A DNA stretch of 64,000 nucleotides. Source: Fen-1258 sp041658245. Lineage in GTDB: Bacteria; Bacteroidota; Ignavibacteria; Ignavibacteriales; Melioribacteraceae. The position numbers and the translations under genes are program-made. A model generated the notes under the pieces. That model was not told the origin of the DNA and made no database searches. It saw nothing but the letters and a program-made list of their open reading frames with translations. Of this stretch, positions 24,480-34,088 are shown in pieces. The stretch lies in the NCBI GenBank assembly GCA_041658245.1, contig JBBAAM010000011.1, forward strand, positions 1 to 64,000, read 5' to 3'. Every line of letters starts with the position of its first letter. The stretch's first letter is position 1.

Positions 24480-26438
24480 TCAAATTTTAGCTGGTTCTAT
24501 CCAGCTCCCTTTTTCACGAATAATCTCAATTAATTCATCTACAGCATTTTCGGAATTCACATTTCTACGCACAATATCTTTGCCGTGGTAAAGCGTTATT
24601 TTATTGGGTCCGGAACCTACATATCCGAAATCTGCATCTGCCATTTCTCCCGGTCCGTTTACTATACAGCCCATAATCGCAATTTTAACGCCCTTTAAAT
24701 GTTCGGTACGTTTACGGATTTTGTTTGTTACTTCAACTAGATCAAATAAAGTTCTTCCGCAAGAAGGACACGCAATATATTCTGTTTTAGAAATTCTTGT
24801 CCTCGCGGCTTGAAGAATTCCAAAACAAGTTCTGTTAATAAATCCTTCTTCAAAATTATTGTTCGATTGATTTTTCCCGGTTAACCAAACTCCATCGCCC
24901 AAGCCGTCAATTAACAAAGAACCAAAATCTGTAGATGCATATAATCGGAAATTATCTTCATCCATTTTTTCATATGATCGTTTTATGAAAACCGGATTTT
25001 TTATGTTTCTAAGCATCAACTCAAAAAAAGCACGGCGCTGTTCTGCCATACCGTGAAGATTCTCTGTTGATAAAACTAAAACAACCGTTTGATCATTTGC
25101 TATTACTGAAAGCTGATCGCTGAAAGCTGATCGCTGATTCATTTCAACAAAATTTAGAACAAATGATTTATTTCCGGCAGACTTGTATTGTTCAATTGAG
25201 GAATAGAAAGAGAATCCTTTTGTTTTATCTTTGAGCAAAGACCATTTTTCATAATTGTAAATTACTTTTAAAACGGTCGGTGATTCAAAATGTAAATCAT
25301 TATTTCCTATGAATAAAAGATCGCTTGCCTGATCGGTCATATTCCATTTATCTGTTATAGGATCGTAAGTGAAACCGATTTGAGCTAGATCTTTGTAATT
25401 GATGATTCCTTCTTCACTGAAATCCGAAATTATTTTTGGAACAGTCGTGCCGCCAATTGCTGCAACTTCAAATGTTTCTCTTCGTTGGTATATGAATGGA
25501 TCTTTAGGTGTTTCGTCAATCGAAAATATTTGTGAGTGGCTTTCCCTTCCTTGATATCTCTGCGCTAATGAAATTGCAACAGGTACTTCAAATTCCGGTT
25601 CTTCTGTTAATGAGACGCGGATTGTATCACCGATTCCATCTTCGAGTAATGTTCCGATTCCAAGAGCAGATTTAATCCTTCCATCTTCACCATCACCTGC
25701 TTCCGTTACCCCGAGGTGTAATGGGTAATTCATGTTTTCAGATTCCATCCTTTGAATCAGTAAACGGTAAGCTTGAACCATTGCCTGAGGATTGCTGGAC
25801 TTCATTGATAAAACAATATTATGATAATTTAAGTCTTCGCATATACGCAGAAATTCTAAAGCAGATTCAACCATTCCATTCGGTGTATCTCCGTAACGGC
25901 TCATAATACGGTCTGATAATGAACCGTGATTAGTCCCGATACGCATTGCTGTTCCATACTCTTTACAAATCTTTACTAACGGAGAAAATTTTTCTCTTAT
26001 TCGGTCAAGTTCGGAATGATATTCTGCATCTGTGTATTCAAAAACTTGAAATTTTTTCTTATCGGCATAATTACCGGGATTCACTCTTACCTTTTCAACA
26101 ATTCGCGCTGCAAGTTCTGCGGCATTAGGAGTAAAATGAATATCTGCAATGAGGGGTGTTTTATATCCGCGCTTACGTAATTCATTTTTAATATTCCGAA
26201 GATTTCCTGCTTCGTTGATGCTTGGTGCAGTGATGCGGACATACTCACAACCCGCTTTAATCATTCTTATAGATTGTTCAACAGTCGCAATTGTATTCAT
26301 TGTATCGGTGGTTGTCATTGATTGAATACGAATCGGGTTAGTAGCACCAAGAGGAACATCACCGATAAAAACTTCGCGGGTTTTGTAGCGGGAATATTGA
26401 GTTAGACTATTACAATATTTTGTAATTTTTTCAATCAC
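24480..26438 (-). CDS. ispG: 4-hydroxy-3-methylbut-2-enyl diphosphate synthase, long form
   Basis: A 652-residue IspG (GcpE). The N-terminal TIM barrel (VFIGDVPLGATNPIRIQSMTT, then RVNPGNYADKK) is followed by a large inserted domain (about 290-530) as found in Bacteroidetes/Chlorobi, Chlamydia and plants. The C-terminal Fe-S domain has C557-P-S-C560, C591 and E598 as cluster ligands. It makes HMBPP from MEcPP in the MEP isoprenoid pathway. Bases 25106-25137 in the insert are a duplicated 14-base dispersed word kept in frame (residues about 434-445). No other MEP gene is nearby. Confidence 0.96.
   Translation of the reverse strand: MIEKITKYCNSLTQYSRYKTREVFIGDVPLGATNPIRIQSMTTTDTMNTIATVEQSIRMIKAGCEYVRITAPSINEAGNLRNIKNELRKRGYKTPLIADIHFTPNAAELAARIVEKVRVNPGNYADKKKFQVFEYTDAEYHSELDRIREKFSPLVKICKEYGTAMRIGTNHGSLSDRIMSRYGDTPNGMVESALEFLRICEDLNYHNIVLSMKSSNPQAMVQAYRLLIQRMESENMNYPLHLGVTEAGDGEDGRIKSALGIGTLLEDGIGDTIRVSLTEEPEFEVPVAISLAQRYQGRESHSQIFSIDETPKDPFIYQRRETFEVAAIGGTTVPKIISDFSEEGIINYKDLAQIGFTYDPITDKWNMTDQASDLLFIGNNDLHFESPTVLKVIYNYEKWSLLKDKTKGFSFYSSIEQYKSAGNKSFVLNFVEMNQRSAFSDQLSVIANDQTVVLVLSTENLHGMAEQRRAFFELMLRNIKNPVFIKRSYEKMDEDNFRLYASTDFGSLLIDGLGDGVWLTGKNQSNNNFEEGFINRTCFGILQAARTRISKTEYIACPSCGRTLFDLVEVTNKIRKRTEHLKGVKIAIMGCIVNGPGEMADADFGYVGSGPNKITLYHGKDIVRRNVNSENAVDELIEIIREKGSWIEPAKI
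25106..25137. repeat. Dispersed repeat word copied inside ispG
   Basis: The 14-base unit CTGAAAGCTGATCG occurs twice in direct succession (25106-25119 and 25120-25133) plus four bases of a third copy. The length is compatible with the ispG frame, and on the coding strand it reads ATCAGCTTTCAGCG. The style matches the intergenic words elsewhere in the window and not an ancestral coding segment. Confidence 0.8.
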
Positions 26439-26476
26439 GATGCAACATAATTAACAAGAATAAATGGCAAGAAGTT

Positions 26477-27019
26477 CTAATTTGTTTTTGCAAGTTCGTA
26501 TAAAAATGTTTTGATGAACTCAGGAGCGGCTAGGGGATTTTGTGCCGTAATTATATTTTTCTGAACAACAACAGGCGAATCTTTATAATCAACACCCTGT
26601 TTTTCCAATTCCTTTCTATCATCCGAATGGCAAGTAGCACATTCGGAAAGTATTCCGGCTTTAGCTAAAATAATTGGAGCACTGCAGATTGCACCGATCG
26701 GCTTTTTACTTTTAGAAAATTTTTGAGCGGTTGATTGAATAACCGGATCATCCCAATAATTTCTCATACCGCTTCCGCCGATTAGTATTAATCCGGCAAA
26801 ATTACTTTCGTGAATGTTATAAAGCTGGACATCATTCTTAACTTTTAATCCGTTTGAACCGATACAGAGTGAGTATGAATCCGATGCGATAAATATTTTT
26901 ATATCCGCTCTTTCGAGAGCATTGGTAATAATTAGATATTCTTCTTCGTTGAATTTTTGTGCCGGAAGGATCAGCAGAACACTTTTCTTAATCAAAAATT
27001 TAACTCTTTCTTGTTTCAA
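26477..27019 (-). CDS. DJ-1/PfpI-family protein
   Basis: A 180-residue protein of the DJ-1/PfpI superfamily: VLLILPAQKFNEEEY near the start, G-G-S-G-M-R-N-Y-W-D after strand four, and the nucleophile-elbow segment KPIGAICSAPIILAKAG with a cysteine in A-I-C-S-A. A second cysteine pair C-x-x-C (SECATC) follows. Activity could be protease-, chaperone- or glyoxalase-like; the sequence does not decide. On the minus strand a TATATTTG motif (27031-27038) sits just upstream as a possible -7 element. It flanks the restriction-modification pair on the left. Confidence 0.85.
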   Translation of the reverse strand: MKQERVKFLIKKSVLLILPAQKFNEEEYLIITNALERADIKIFIASDSYSLCIGSNGLKVKNDVQLYNIHESNFAGLILIGGSGMRNYWDDPVIQSTAQKFSKSKKPIGAICSAPIILAKAGILSECATCHSDDRKELEKQGVDYKDSPVVVQKNIITAQNPLAAPEFIKTFLYELAKTN

Positions 27020-27147
27020 TAATCAAAATACAAATATAAATTTTGATCGGCAATCTGTTATATGTTAACAGTTAATCGTGAATTGTTTTCTAAAAATACT
27101 TAATATGAAGTAGTGATTTATTTCCTTTTAAATTTCCATGAGTAATA

Positions 27148-28119
27148 ATGACCAGTTCAAAGAAAAAGCTAGTTCGCGAAGGTGATTTCTTACAAAAAAT
27201 TTTTGAATATAATTCATTGCCTATCCCATATTATAGTATGAATAATGGCCATGCGATTTGTGGTGACAGTTTACCAATTCTAAAAAAGATTAAAGATAAT
27301 TCAGTGAATCTAATCTTTACGTCCCCACCTTTTGCTTTAACAAGAAAAAAAGAGTATGGTAATAAATCTGCTGAAGAATATGTTGAATGGTTTACTACAT
27401 TTGCAGTAGAATTCAAGAGAATCTTAACCGAAAATGGTTCTTTTGTTTTAGACTTGGGTAGTGCATATTTACCAGGGTTTCCTGTCAAAAGCATTTATCA
27501 ATATGAGCTTTTAATTCACTTATGTAATGAATTAAATTTTTACTTAGCCCAAGAGTTTTTTCATTATAATCCATCTAGATTACCTTCACCAGCAGAGTGG
27601 GTTACTGTTCGACGAATCAGAGTCAAAGATTCAGTTAATGTAGTTTGGTGGTTATCAAAAAATCCTTATCCCAAAGCGGATAATAAAAAAATATTGAAAC
27701 CATATAGTGCAAGCATGAAACTATTATTAAAGAATGGATATAAAGCCAAACTAAGACCAAGTGGACACGATATTTCACAAAATTTTTCTAAAAACAATAA
27801 TGGTGCAATACCTCCAAATTTACTAGAGTTAGCAAATACAGAATCAAACAGTCAATACTTGAAGTTATGTAAAAAACATGGACTGAAACCTCATCCAGCT
27901 AGGTTCCCCAAAGATTTTGCAACATTTTTTATAAACTTTTTAACAGATGAAGATGATATTGTTTTAGATCCATTTGCTGGATCGAATACGACTGGTTATG
28001 CAGCTGAAATTCTTAATAGAAAATGGTTGTCAATAGAAATTAGAAAAGACTATTTAGAGGGAAGTAAATTCAGATTCAAAGATCAGCAAGATTTATTCGC
28101 GAGCAAACGTAGTGCATAG
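27148..28119 (+). CDS. DNA (cytosine-N4)-methyltransferase, beta class, PvuII-like
   Basis: A 323-residue DNA methylase of the N4/N6 family. Motif IV is TSPPF at 58-62, the serine form typical of N4-cytosine enzymes, and motif I is DPFAGSNTTG at 274-283. Motif IV before I gives the beta class. Segments RKKEYGN, SVNVVWWLSK and LRPSGHDI with FSKNNNGAIPPNLLE recall the M.PvuII group. It should protect DNA against the endonuclease encoded by the next gene, which it overlaps by eight bases. The target sequence cannot be read from the protein. Confidence 0.9.
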   Translation: MTSSKKKLVREGDFLQKIFEYNSLPIPYYSMNNGHAICGDSLPILKKIKDNSVNLIFTSPPFALTRKKEYGNKSAEEYVEWFTTFAVEFKRILTENGSFVLDLGSAYLPGFPVKSIYQYELLIHLCNELNFYLAQEFFHYNPSRLPSPAEWVTVRRIRVKDSVNVVWWLSKNPYPKADNKKILKPYSASMKLLLKNGYKAKLRPSGHDISQNFSKNNNGAIPPNLLELANTESNSQYLKLCKKHGLKPHPARFPKDFATFFINFLTDEDDIVLDPFAGSNTTGYAAEILNRKWLSIEIRKDYLEGSKFRFKDQQDLFASKRSA

Positions 28120-29119
28120 ACATCAAAAATATAGTTTGTTAGAGAAAATAGTTAATTCTATAAATGAGGATGGGTGGGATGTCTTTTATTTGTCTGATCC
28201 CAAGTATCATCCATTTAGACTAAAAATTTACAACGAAAAAGAAAGCTATAATATTCGGATTTATATTTGGCATTTAACTCATGGGGGTGGTTCGGCAAGG
28301 CCGGTTGATGAATATAGAATCCAAATTACAGGTGTAGATCATTTTGAAGCAGAAGTTGGCGGAAAGACATTAATATTAGGTTGGTGGGAAGAAGGAAATG
28401 TATTTGCTGGTTTCGATTTTAACAAACACATAGGTAATCTTGGTTTTTCCCCCTCAATTCAAATAAGAGAAGCAGCTTTAAGAAAAGCTTACGTTAATGG
28501 ATTTTCACCATGGACTAAGGAAAATCAAGAAACAGCAATTGCCTTCAGGACAGATTTTTTTGTTGAGTATGTAAGAAATTTAGAGTCCCTACATTCATTT
28601 GGTGAATCAAAAAATGATTTCGAAGCATTAGAAAATATTGCAAATAGACCAAATGAAATTAATGATACAATTATTGAAAGTATTTCTCCTCCGAGACAAT
28701 TAACAGTTACTAGTGTTACAAAAAAGATTAGCGATAATGGATTTAAAGCAAGGGTATTAAATGCTTATTCACAGAAATGTGCTTTCTGTGGTTTGCAATT
28801 AAAATTAGTTGATGCTGCCCATATCTTACCAGTTAGCTATTCCGAAAGCACCGACGAGACATGTAATGGAATTTCAATGTGCGCATTACATCACCGTGCA
28901 TTTGATAGGTCTCTCGTGACTATTAACATGGAATATCAAATTGTACACAATGATAAAAAGATAGAGAAATTATCTGCCGAGAAGCTTACTGATGGCGTAG
29001 AAGATTTTGTTAGGTATCTCCGACCATACATCATACTTCCACCTGCAGTTAATGATCGACCTCACATTGAATACATAAAAAAAACTAATGAGATCAGAGG
29101 TTGGGAACTTAATTTTTAG
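28112..29119 (+). CDS. HNH restriction endonuclease (putative)
   Basis: A 335-residue protein with GTG start inside the methylase gene. The first about 200 residues are unassigned. The C-terminal HNH domain has C223-x2-C226, AAHILPV with H237, N252 in CNGISMC, C257, and HH at 260-261, matching HNH_2-type nucleases. Close coupling to a solitary methyltransferase argues for a type II restriction enzyme. The N-terminal half would supply DNA recognition (inference). An alternative is a methyl-dependent nuclease, but that would conflict with a cognate methylase. Confidence 0.85.
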   Translation: MHRHQKYSLLEKIVNSINEDGWDVFYLSDPKYHPFRLKIYNEKESYNIRIYIWHLTHGGGSARPVDEYRIQITGVDHFEAEVGGKTLILGWWEEGNVFAGFDFNKHIGNLGFSPSIQIREAALRKAYVNGFSPWTKENQETAIAFRTDFFVEYVRNLESLHSFGESKNDFEALENIANRPNEINDTIIESISPPRQLTVTSVTKKISDNGFKARVLNAYSQKCAFCGLQLKLVDAAHILPVSYSESTDETCNGISMCALHHRAFDRSLVTINMEYQIVHNDKKIEKLSAEKLTDGVEDFVRYLRPYIILPPAVNDRPHIEYIKKTNEIRGWELNF

Positions 29120-29155
29120 AATAGACAAATAAACAACATGGATTAGCTTAATTTT

Positions 29156-31030
29156 ATGCGTATCCCCGAACAAAAGATCGAAGATATAAGAAACTCTACG
29201 GATATTGTAGATCTGATTTCCGGTCATGTTCATTTACGTAAGCGCGGAAAGAACTTTGTAGGACTGTGTCCATTTCATCAAGAAAAAACTCCATCATTTA
29301 CAGTAAGCGAAGATAAACAGATCTATCATTGCTTCGGCTGCGGAGCCGGAGGAAATGCTTTTAAGTTCTTAATGGAATTCAAAAATATTTCTTTTGTTGA
29401 AGCGGTTGAAGAAATTGCTGAACATCTTGGAATAAAGATAGATTTTGAAAGCCATCCTTCCGATGCACAGCAAAATGAACTTGAAGAATTATATGAAATA
29501 AATGTTTTAGCAGCTAGATTCTTTTCAGATAACTTGTTAAAAAGTTCCGATGGCGAAACAGCACGAGAATATTTAAAAAGAAGGAACATCAAACAGCCAA
29601 CACAAAAGACTTTTGGGATAGGTTACGCTCCTTACGGATGGGACAATTTTCTTGCTCACGCTAAAGAAAATAAAGTTGATCTTGCTAAAGCAAAACTTCT
29701 TGGGTTGATTGACATCAACGATAAAGGCGAGTATTACGATAAATTCCGCGGGCGTGTAATATTTCCTATCTTCTCACCAAACGGAAGAGTAATTGCATTC
29801 GGCGGACGTATTTTAGAAAATCAAGAGAATGCCGCTAAGTATTTAAACTCACCTGAATCACAAATTTATTCTAAGAGACGTTCTCTGTATGGATTGTTCC
29901 ACTCAAAAGATGATATAAGAAAATTAGACCGCGCAATTCTTGTTGAAGGATATATGGATTTGGTTTCCTTATATCAAGCCGGAGTAAAAAATGTAGTTGC
30001 ATCTTCCGGAACATCTTTAACGGAAGAACAAGTTCAGCTTCTTTCTCGATTCACTAAAAACACTATAATTCTTTTTGATGCTGATCCTGCCGGACAAAAA
30101 GCATCGCTAAGAAGTATTGAGATATTACTGAAGCAGGACTTTGAAGTGAAAGTTATTGCTTTGCCAAAAGGCGAGGATCCGGATTCGTATATCATCAAAT
30201 ACGGAAAAGAAAAATTTGAAGAAGAAGTAACCCGCGCAAAGAACTTCTTGGAATATCAAACGGCACAATTTGAAGAACAAGGTTTATTTGAAGACCCTGC
30301 AGAAACGACAAAAGCTATACGAGAACTTGTGAATACTTTAGCTTTGGTTGGCGATGAACTTAAGCGAAATTTATTGATGAAGACCATTGCCAAGAGATTT
30401 AATTTGCGAGAGAAGTTAATTGAATCTGAACTCAATACATTTTTACAACAGCAAAAAGAAAGGAGCACTGCTTCAACAGCTCGTCCCGATCAGAGAAGCG
30501 CAGTTCAGCAGGCTCAATCACAGCTTGCATTGTCTTCAAAATCAGCAGACGAAAATCCTTACGAGAAAGAATTGATCCGTTTACTTTACAGCGGCGAAGA
30601 AGAAATTATTTCTCATATTCTTGATAAAATTTCCGTTGAAAATTATAATGATCATAGCATGAGGAAGCTTGCCGAGATTGTTAGGGACGGGTTCAATGAG
30701 CAGAAATATTCCCCGGCTTATTTAATTGATAAAATTGATGATGAAGACTTACAAGAATTTATTTTTGAATTAACTCTTGCTGATGAATCAATAAGTAAAA
30801 AGTGGGATGAACTTTCTTTTAACGGCAAAATTGAAAAAGATACATTAGATCATGCACTGGAGACAATAAAAAATTTTCTTCTTTATCAAATTGATCAGCA
30901 GATCAAACTGAACAATCAATTCATTTCGGATTCCAAAGACGAACGGCTGCATTTAGAAATGATGAAACGAAATCAAGAATTGCAGGACGAAAAAAAATCA
31001 CTACTCGGTTCAAAGAACAAGCAAATATGA
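29156..31030 (+). CDS. dnaG: DNA primase
   Basis: A 624-residue primase. The N-terminal zinc-binding domain has C38, H41, C59 and C62. The TOPRIM core includes LVEGYMDLVSLYQAG and ILFDADPAGQKA, and a C-terminal helicase-binding region follows with low-complexity Q/S linker around 440-470. It synthesises RNA primers at the replication fork. The GH13 gene begins two bases after its stop. It is the first housekeeping gene to the right of the restriction-modification insert. Confidence 0.97.
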   Translation: MRIPEQKIEDIRNSTDIVDLISGHVHLRKRGKNFVGLCPFHQEKTPSFTVSEDKQIYHCFGCGAGGNAFKFLMEFKNISFVEAVEEIAEHLGIKIDFESHPSDAQQNELEELYEINVLAARFFSDNLLKSSDGETAREYLKRRNIKQPTQKTFGIGYAPYGWDNFLAHAKENKVDLAKAKLLGLIDINDKGEYYDKFRGRVIFPIFSPNGRVIAFGGRILENQENAAKYLNSPESQIYSKRRSLYGLFHSKDDIRKLDRAILVEGYMDLVSLYQAGVKNVVASSGTSLTEEQVQLLSRFTKNTIILFDADPAGQKASLRSIEILLKQDFEVKVIALPKGEDPDSYIIKYGKEKFEEEVTRAKNFLEYQTAQFEEQGLFEDPAETTKAIRELVNTLALVGDELKRNLLMKTIAKRFNLREKLIESELNTFLQQQKERSTASTARPDQRSAVQQAQSQLALSSKSADENPYEKELIRLLYSGEEEIISHILDKISVENYNDHSMRKLAEIVRDGFNEQKYSPAYLIDKIDDEDLQEFIFELTLADESISKKWDELSFNGKIEKDTLDHALETIKNFLLYQIDQQIKLNNQFISDSKDERLHLEMMKRNQELQDEKKSLLGSKNKQI

Positions 31031-31037
31031 ATTGAAA

Positions 31038-32516
31038 ATGCTATACAATCAATCACTTTACGAAATTAATACCCGAATTTGGCTCCGAAGATTTGATCAA
31101 GGTATTATCAAATCAACTTTGAACGATGTGCCGAATTCATACTGGGACGATCTTGCGAAAAAGGGAATTGATTATATCTGGTTAATGGGAATTTGGAAAA
31201 CATGTAATTCAGTAATTGATAGATGTTGTTTTGAAGAAGGATTAAAAAAAAGTTACAACCGTGCATTAAAGAGCTGGAAGCGGGAAGATGTGATCGGTTC
31301 ACCTTATGCAATAGATGTTTACGAAATCAGTTCGGAGCTTGGCGATCATAAATCCCTGCTTGAATTAAAATCCCGCTTGAATAAGAAGGGGATGAAACTT
31401 ATTCTCGACTTCGTTCCAAATCATTTTAGTGCGGACACCAGGTTAATCAAAACCAGTCCCGGCATTTTTCTTTCTGTTGATAAAGAATTTTTTAACCGGG
31501 ATTCACATACATTTTACCAGCCAAATCATAATGAACAAAAATATTTTGCTCATGGCCGCGATCCTTTTTTCCCTGCATGGCAGGATACTATCCAGATAAA
31601 TATTTTCAGTAAAGAAGCCAGAAAATTTCTTATCAACACTCTGCTTGCTTTAGCAAAAATATGCGATGGTGTTCGCTGCGATATGTCAATGCTTTTACTC
31701 AACAATGTTTTTAAGAATACTTGGGGAGGAGTTTTAGGTAAGAACGGTTTTGAAAAGAATGAATCAGAATTCTGGACGGAAGCGATATTAGAGATTAAAA
31801 ATGAAAGAGCTGATTTTCTTTTTATCGCTGAAGCATATTGGGATCTTGAATATGATCTTCAACAAATCGGGTTCGATTTTACTTATGACAAGAAATTGAC
31901 CGATCGTTTGAAATATGCACCGGTAAAAGAAATTCACAACCATCTTCTTGCCGATAATGATTATCAAAAAAAATCATTGCGATTCATTGAAAATCATGAT
32001 GAAGAACGGGCAGCCGCAATTCTTGGAAAAGATAAATCAAAAGCAGCGGCTGTAATAATAAGCACGATTCAAGGAATGCGTTTTTATTATGACGGACAAT
32101 TCGAAGGGAAAAAAATAAAACTCCCGGTGCAGCTTGGAAGAGAGCCGGAGGAACAGCAGAATAATGTTCTGAAAAGTTTTTACAATAAACTTTTGGCTAT
32201 AACTTCACATGAAATTTTTAATAGAGGTAAGTGGATTCTTTTAGATCCGGAACCTTCTTTGGATAATAACTCAACATTTTTGAATATCCTTGCATGGGTC
32301 TGGTCCTTTAAAGATGAAAAACGTCTTGTAGTTGTTAATTATTCGGAAACTCTTTCAACATGCCGGATAAAATTGGACGTGCGCGGTTATCAAGAAGACT
32401 TTTTAATTAAGGATTTATTGAACGATCAGTCATATATGCGTTCTGCAGAGGAAGTTTACAACAGCGGTTTGTATATCGAGCTAAAACCTTTCCAATCACA
32501 CATTTTTATTTTTTGA
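31038..32516 (+). CDS. GH13-family glycoside hydrolase, cytoplasmic
   Basis: About 492 residues with a (beta/alpha)8 alpha-amylase fold. Region I is DFVPNH, region II GVRCDMSM with the nucleophile aspartate, region III FIAEAYWD with the acid glutamate, and region IV ENHDEERAA. No signal peptide is present, so it acts in the cytoplasm. It may belong to the maltose- or trehalose-acting GH13 groups; specificity is not evident. A TTG at 31032 is also in frame, but the ATG at 31038 is preferred. It follows dnaG by only a few bases, which may indicate read-through. Confidence 0.85.
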   Translation: MLYNQSLYEINTRIWLRRFDQGIIKSTLNDVPNSYWDDLAKKGIDYIWLMGIWKTCNSVIDRCCFEEGLKKSYNRALKSWKREDVIGSPYAIDVYEISSELGDHKSLLELKSRLNKKGMKLILDFVPNHFSADTRLIKTSPGIFLSVDKEFFNRDSHTFYQPNHNEQKYFAHGRDPFFPAWQDTIQINIFSKEARKFLINTLLALAKICDGVRCDMSMLLLNNVFKNTWGGVLGKNGFEKNESEFWTEAILEIKNERADFLFIAEAYWDLEYDLQQIGFDFTYDKKLTDRLKYAPVKEIHNHLLADNDYQKKSLRFIENHDEERAAAILGKDKSKAAAVIISTIQGMRFYYDGQFEGKKIKLPVQLGREPEEQQNNVLKSFYNKLLAITSHEIFNRGKWILLDPEPSLDNNSTFLNILAWVWSFKDEKRLVVVNYSETLSTCRIKLDVRGYQEDFLIKDLLNDQSYMRSAEEVYNSGLYIELKPFQSHIFIF

Positions 32517-32627
32517 AAATATTTTAACAGCGACACCCCCGAATGGAAGAATGCAAAGTTATTACACCTTAAGCATATCTTGTACAATCGGTTTCAATCC
32601 GGCAAAAACCAGTCAACTTCATGTATT

Positions 32628-34079
32628 TCAACTTTCGTTCAATATTTTTTGAAATGTTTCTTGAATTACATTCGATGCTAATTCAACATGTTTCTCTTCG
32701 GTGCGTAATCCCGAAACACATAATCGTATTGTAAATTTTCCATTCAATTTTGTGTGAGTGATAAAAACTTTTCCGGTTGCATTTACTGCATGCAATAATT
32801 TTTCGTTTAGCTCATTGATTTTTACTTCATCATTCCATCCGTTTGGTTTCGCACGGAAACAAACCGTGCTGAAAGGAGTAGGTGCAACTCGTTCAAAATT
32901 AGGATTCTCATCAATCCATTTTGCAAAAAATTGTCCAAGACGGATGTGCTCTCTCAATCTCGACTGTAATCCCTCAACACCAAAATAACGCAGTACAAAC
33001 CAGAATTTTAATGATCTAAATCTTCGCCCAAGCTGTATTCCGTAATCCATATAATTATTCACGGATGAATCTTCCGCAGTTTTCAAATATTCGGCTGTAA
33101 GTGAAAATGCTTGTTTAAGAATTTCCGGTTTGCGCGTATACAAAATGCTCAAATCAACCGGAACGAATAACCATTTGTGCGGATTGACAACAAACGAATC
33201 AGCATGTTCTACATCCTTAAAATGTTTGTTCATCTCCGGCAGCATTGCAGTTACACCGGCATGTGCCGCATCAACATGAAGCCAAATTTTTTCCCGAGTG
33301 CATATTTTAGCAATCTCTTCAACCGGATCTACACTTGTTGTTGATGTTGTTCCAATTGTTGCAACAACACAGAACGGAACGCAGCCATTTGCTCGATCTT
33401 CTTTGATTGCTTTCTCTAACTTTGATGGGATCATTCTGAATTCGGAATCAACCGGAATTTTTCTAATTCCATCCAAACCAATACCGAGTGTAAGTGCCGC
33501 TTTATCAATTGAGTTGTGAGCATGCTCTGAACAATACAAACGAAGTTTAGGAACACCGCTCAGACCGTGTTTGCGAATATCAAATCCGATATTTTCCCGT
33601 GCGGCTGCAATTGCATGCATAGAACTTACTGAAGCGGTATCGTAAATAATTCCCCAAAATTCTTTTGGAAGATTAATTATTTCTCTAAACCAGTTTAAAA
33701 CTGTTTCTTCAAGTTCGGTTGATGCTGGCGCGGATTTCCAAAGCATCGAGTTAACATTAAATGCTGCGCTGATAAGTTCTGCAAGAATTCCCGGACCGCT
33801 TGCAGTTGAATTGAAATACGCCATAAAGTTCGGATGCTGCCAATGAGTTGTTCCCGGCAAAATAATTTTATCTAAATCCTCGATAATTTTATCTATCGGC
33901 TCGCCGGATTGCGGCGCATGATTTGGCAATTTACTTTTCACGTCTCCCGGATTAATGTTAGGCAGAACAGGGAATGAATCAACATTTTCAAGATAGTTGG
34001 CGACCCAATCAATTAATTCGTAACCGTACTTTTTAAATTCTTCTGCCGGCATATCGCCATAACTCTTGTTCTTATTCAT
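32628..34079 (-). CDS. PLP-dependent group II amino acid decarboxylase (aromatic type)
   Basis: A 483-residue group II decarboxylase. The PLP lysine lies in VNPHKWLF, the pyridine-nitrogen aspartate in HVDAAHAG, and the N-terminal substrate region (PGTTHWQHPNFMAYF) is characteristic of the aromatic-L-amino-acid/tyrosine/tryptophan decarboxylases. It converts an aromatic amino acid to the amine with CO2 release. The exact substrate is uncertain. The alpha/beta hydrolase gene lies nine bases upstream on the same strand. Confidence 0.9.
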   Translation of the reverse strand: MNKNKSYGDMPAEEFKKYGYELIDWVANYLENVDSFPVLPNINPGDVKSKLPNHAPQSGEPIDKIIEDLDKIILPGTTHWQHPNFMAYFNSTASGPGILAELISAAFNVNSMLWKSAPASTELEETVLNWFREIINLPKEFWGIIYDTASVSSMHAIAAARENIGFDIRKHGLSGVPKLRLYCSEHAHNSIDKAALTLGIGLDGIRKIPVDSEFRMIPSKLEKAIKEDRANGCVPFCVVATIGTTSTTSVDPVEEIAKICTREKIWLHVDAAHAGVTAMLPEMNKHFKDVEHADSFVVNPHKWLFVPVDLSILYTRKPEILKQAFSLTAEYLKTAEDSSVNNYMDYGIQLGRRFRSLKFWFVLRYFGVEGLQSRLREHIRLGQFFAKWIDENPNFERVAPTPFSTVCFRAKPNGWNDEVKINELNEKLLHAVNATGKVFITHTKLNGKFTIRLCVSGLRTEEKHVELASNVIQETFQKILNES

Positions 34080-34088
34080 GCTCTTTCT

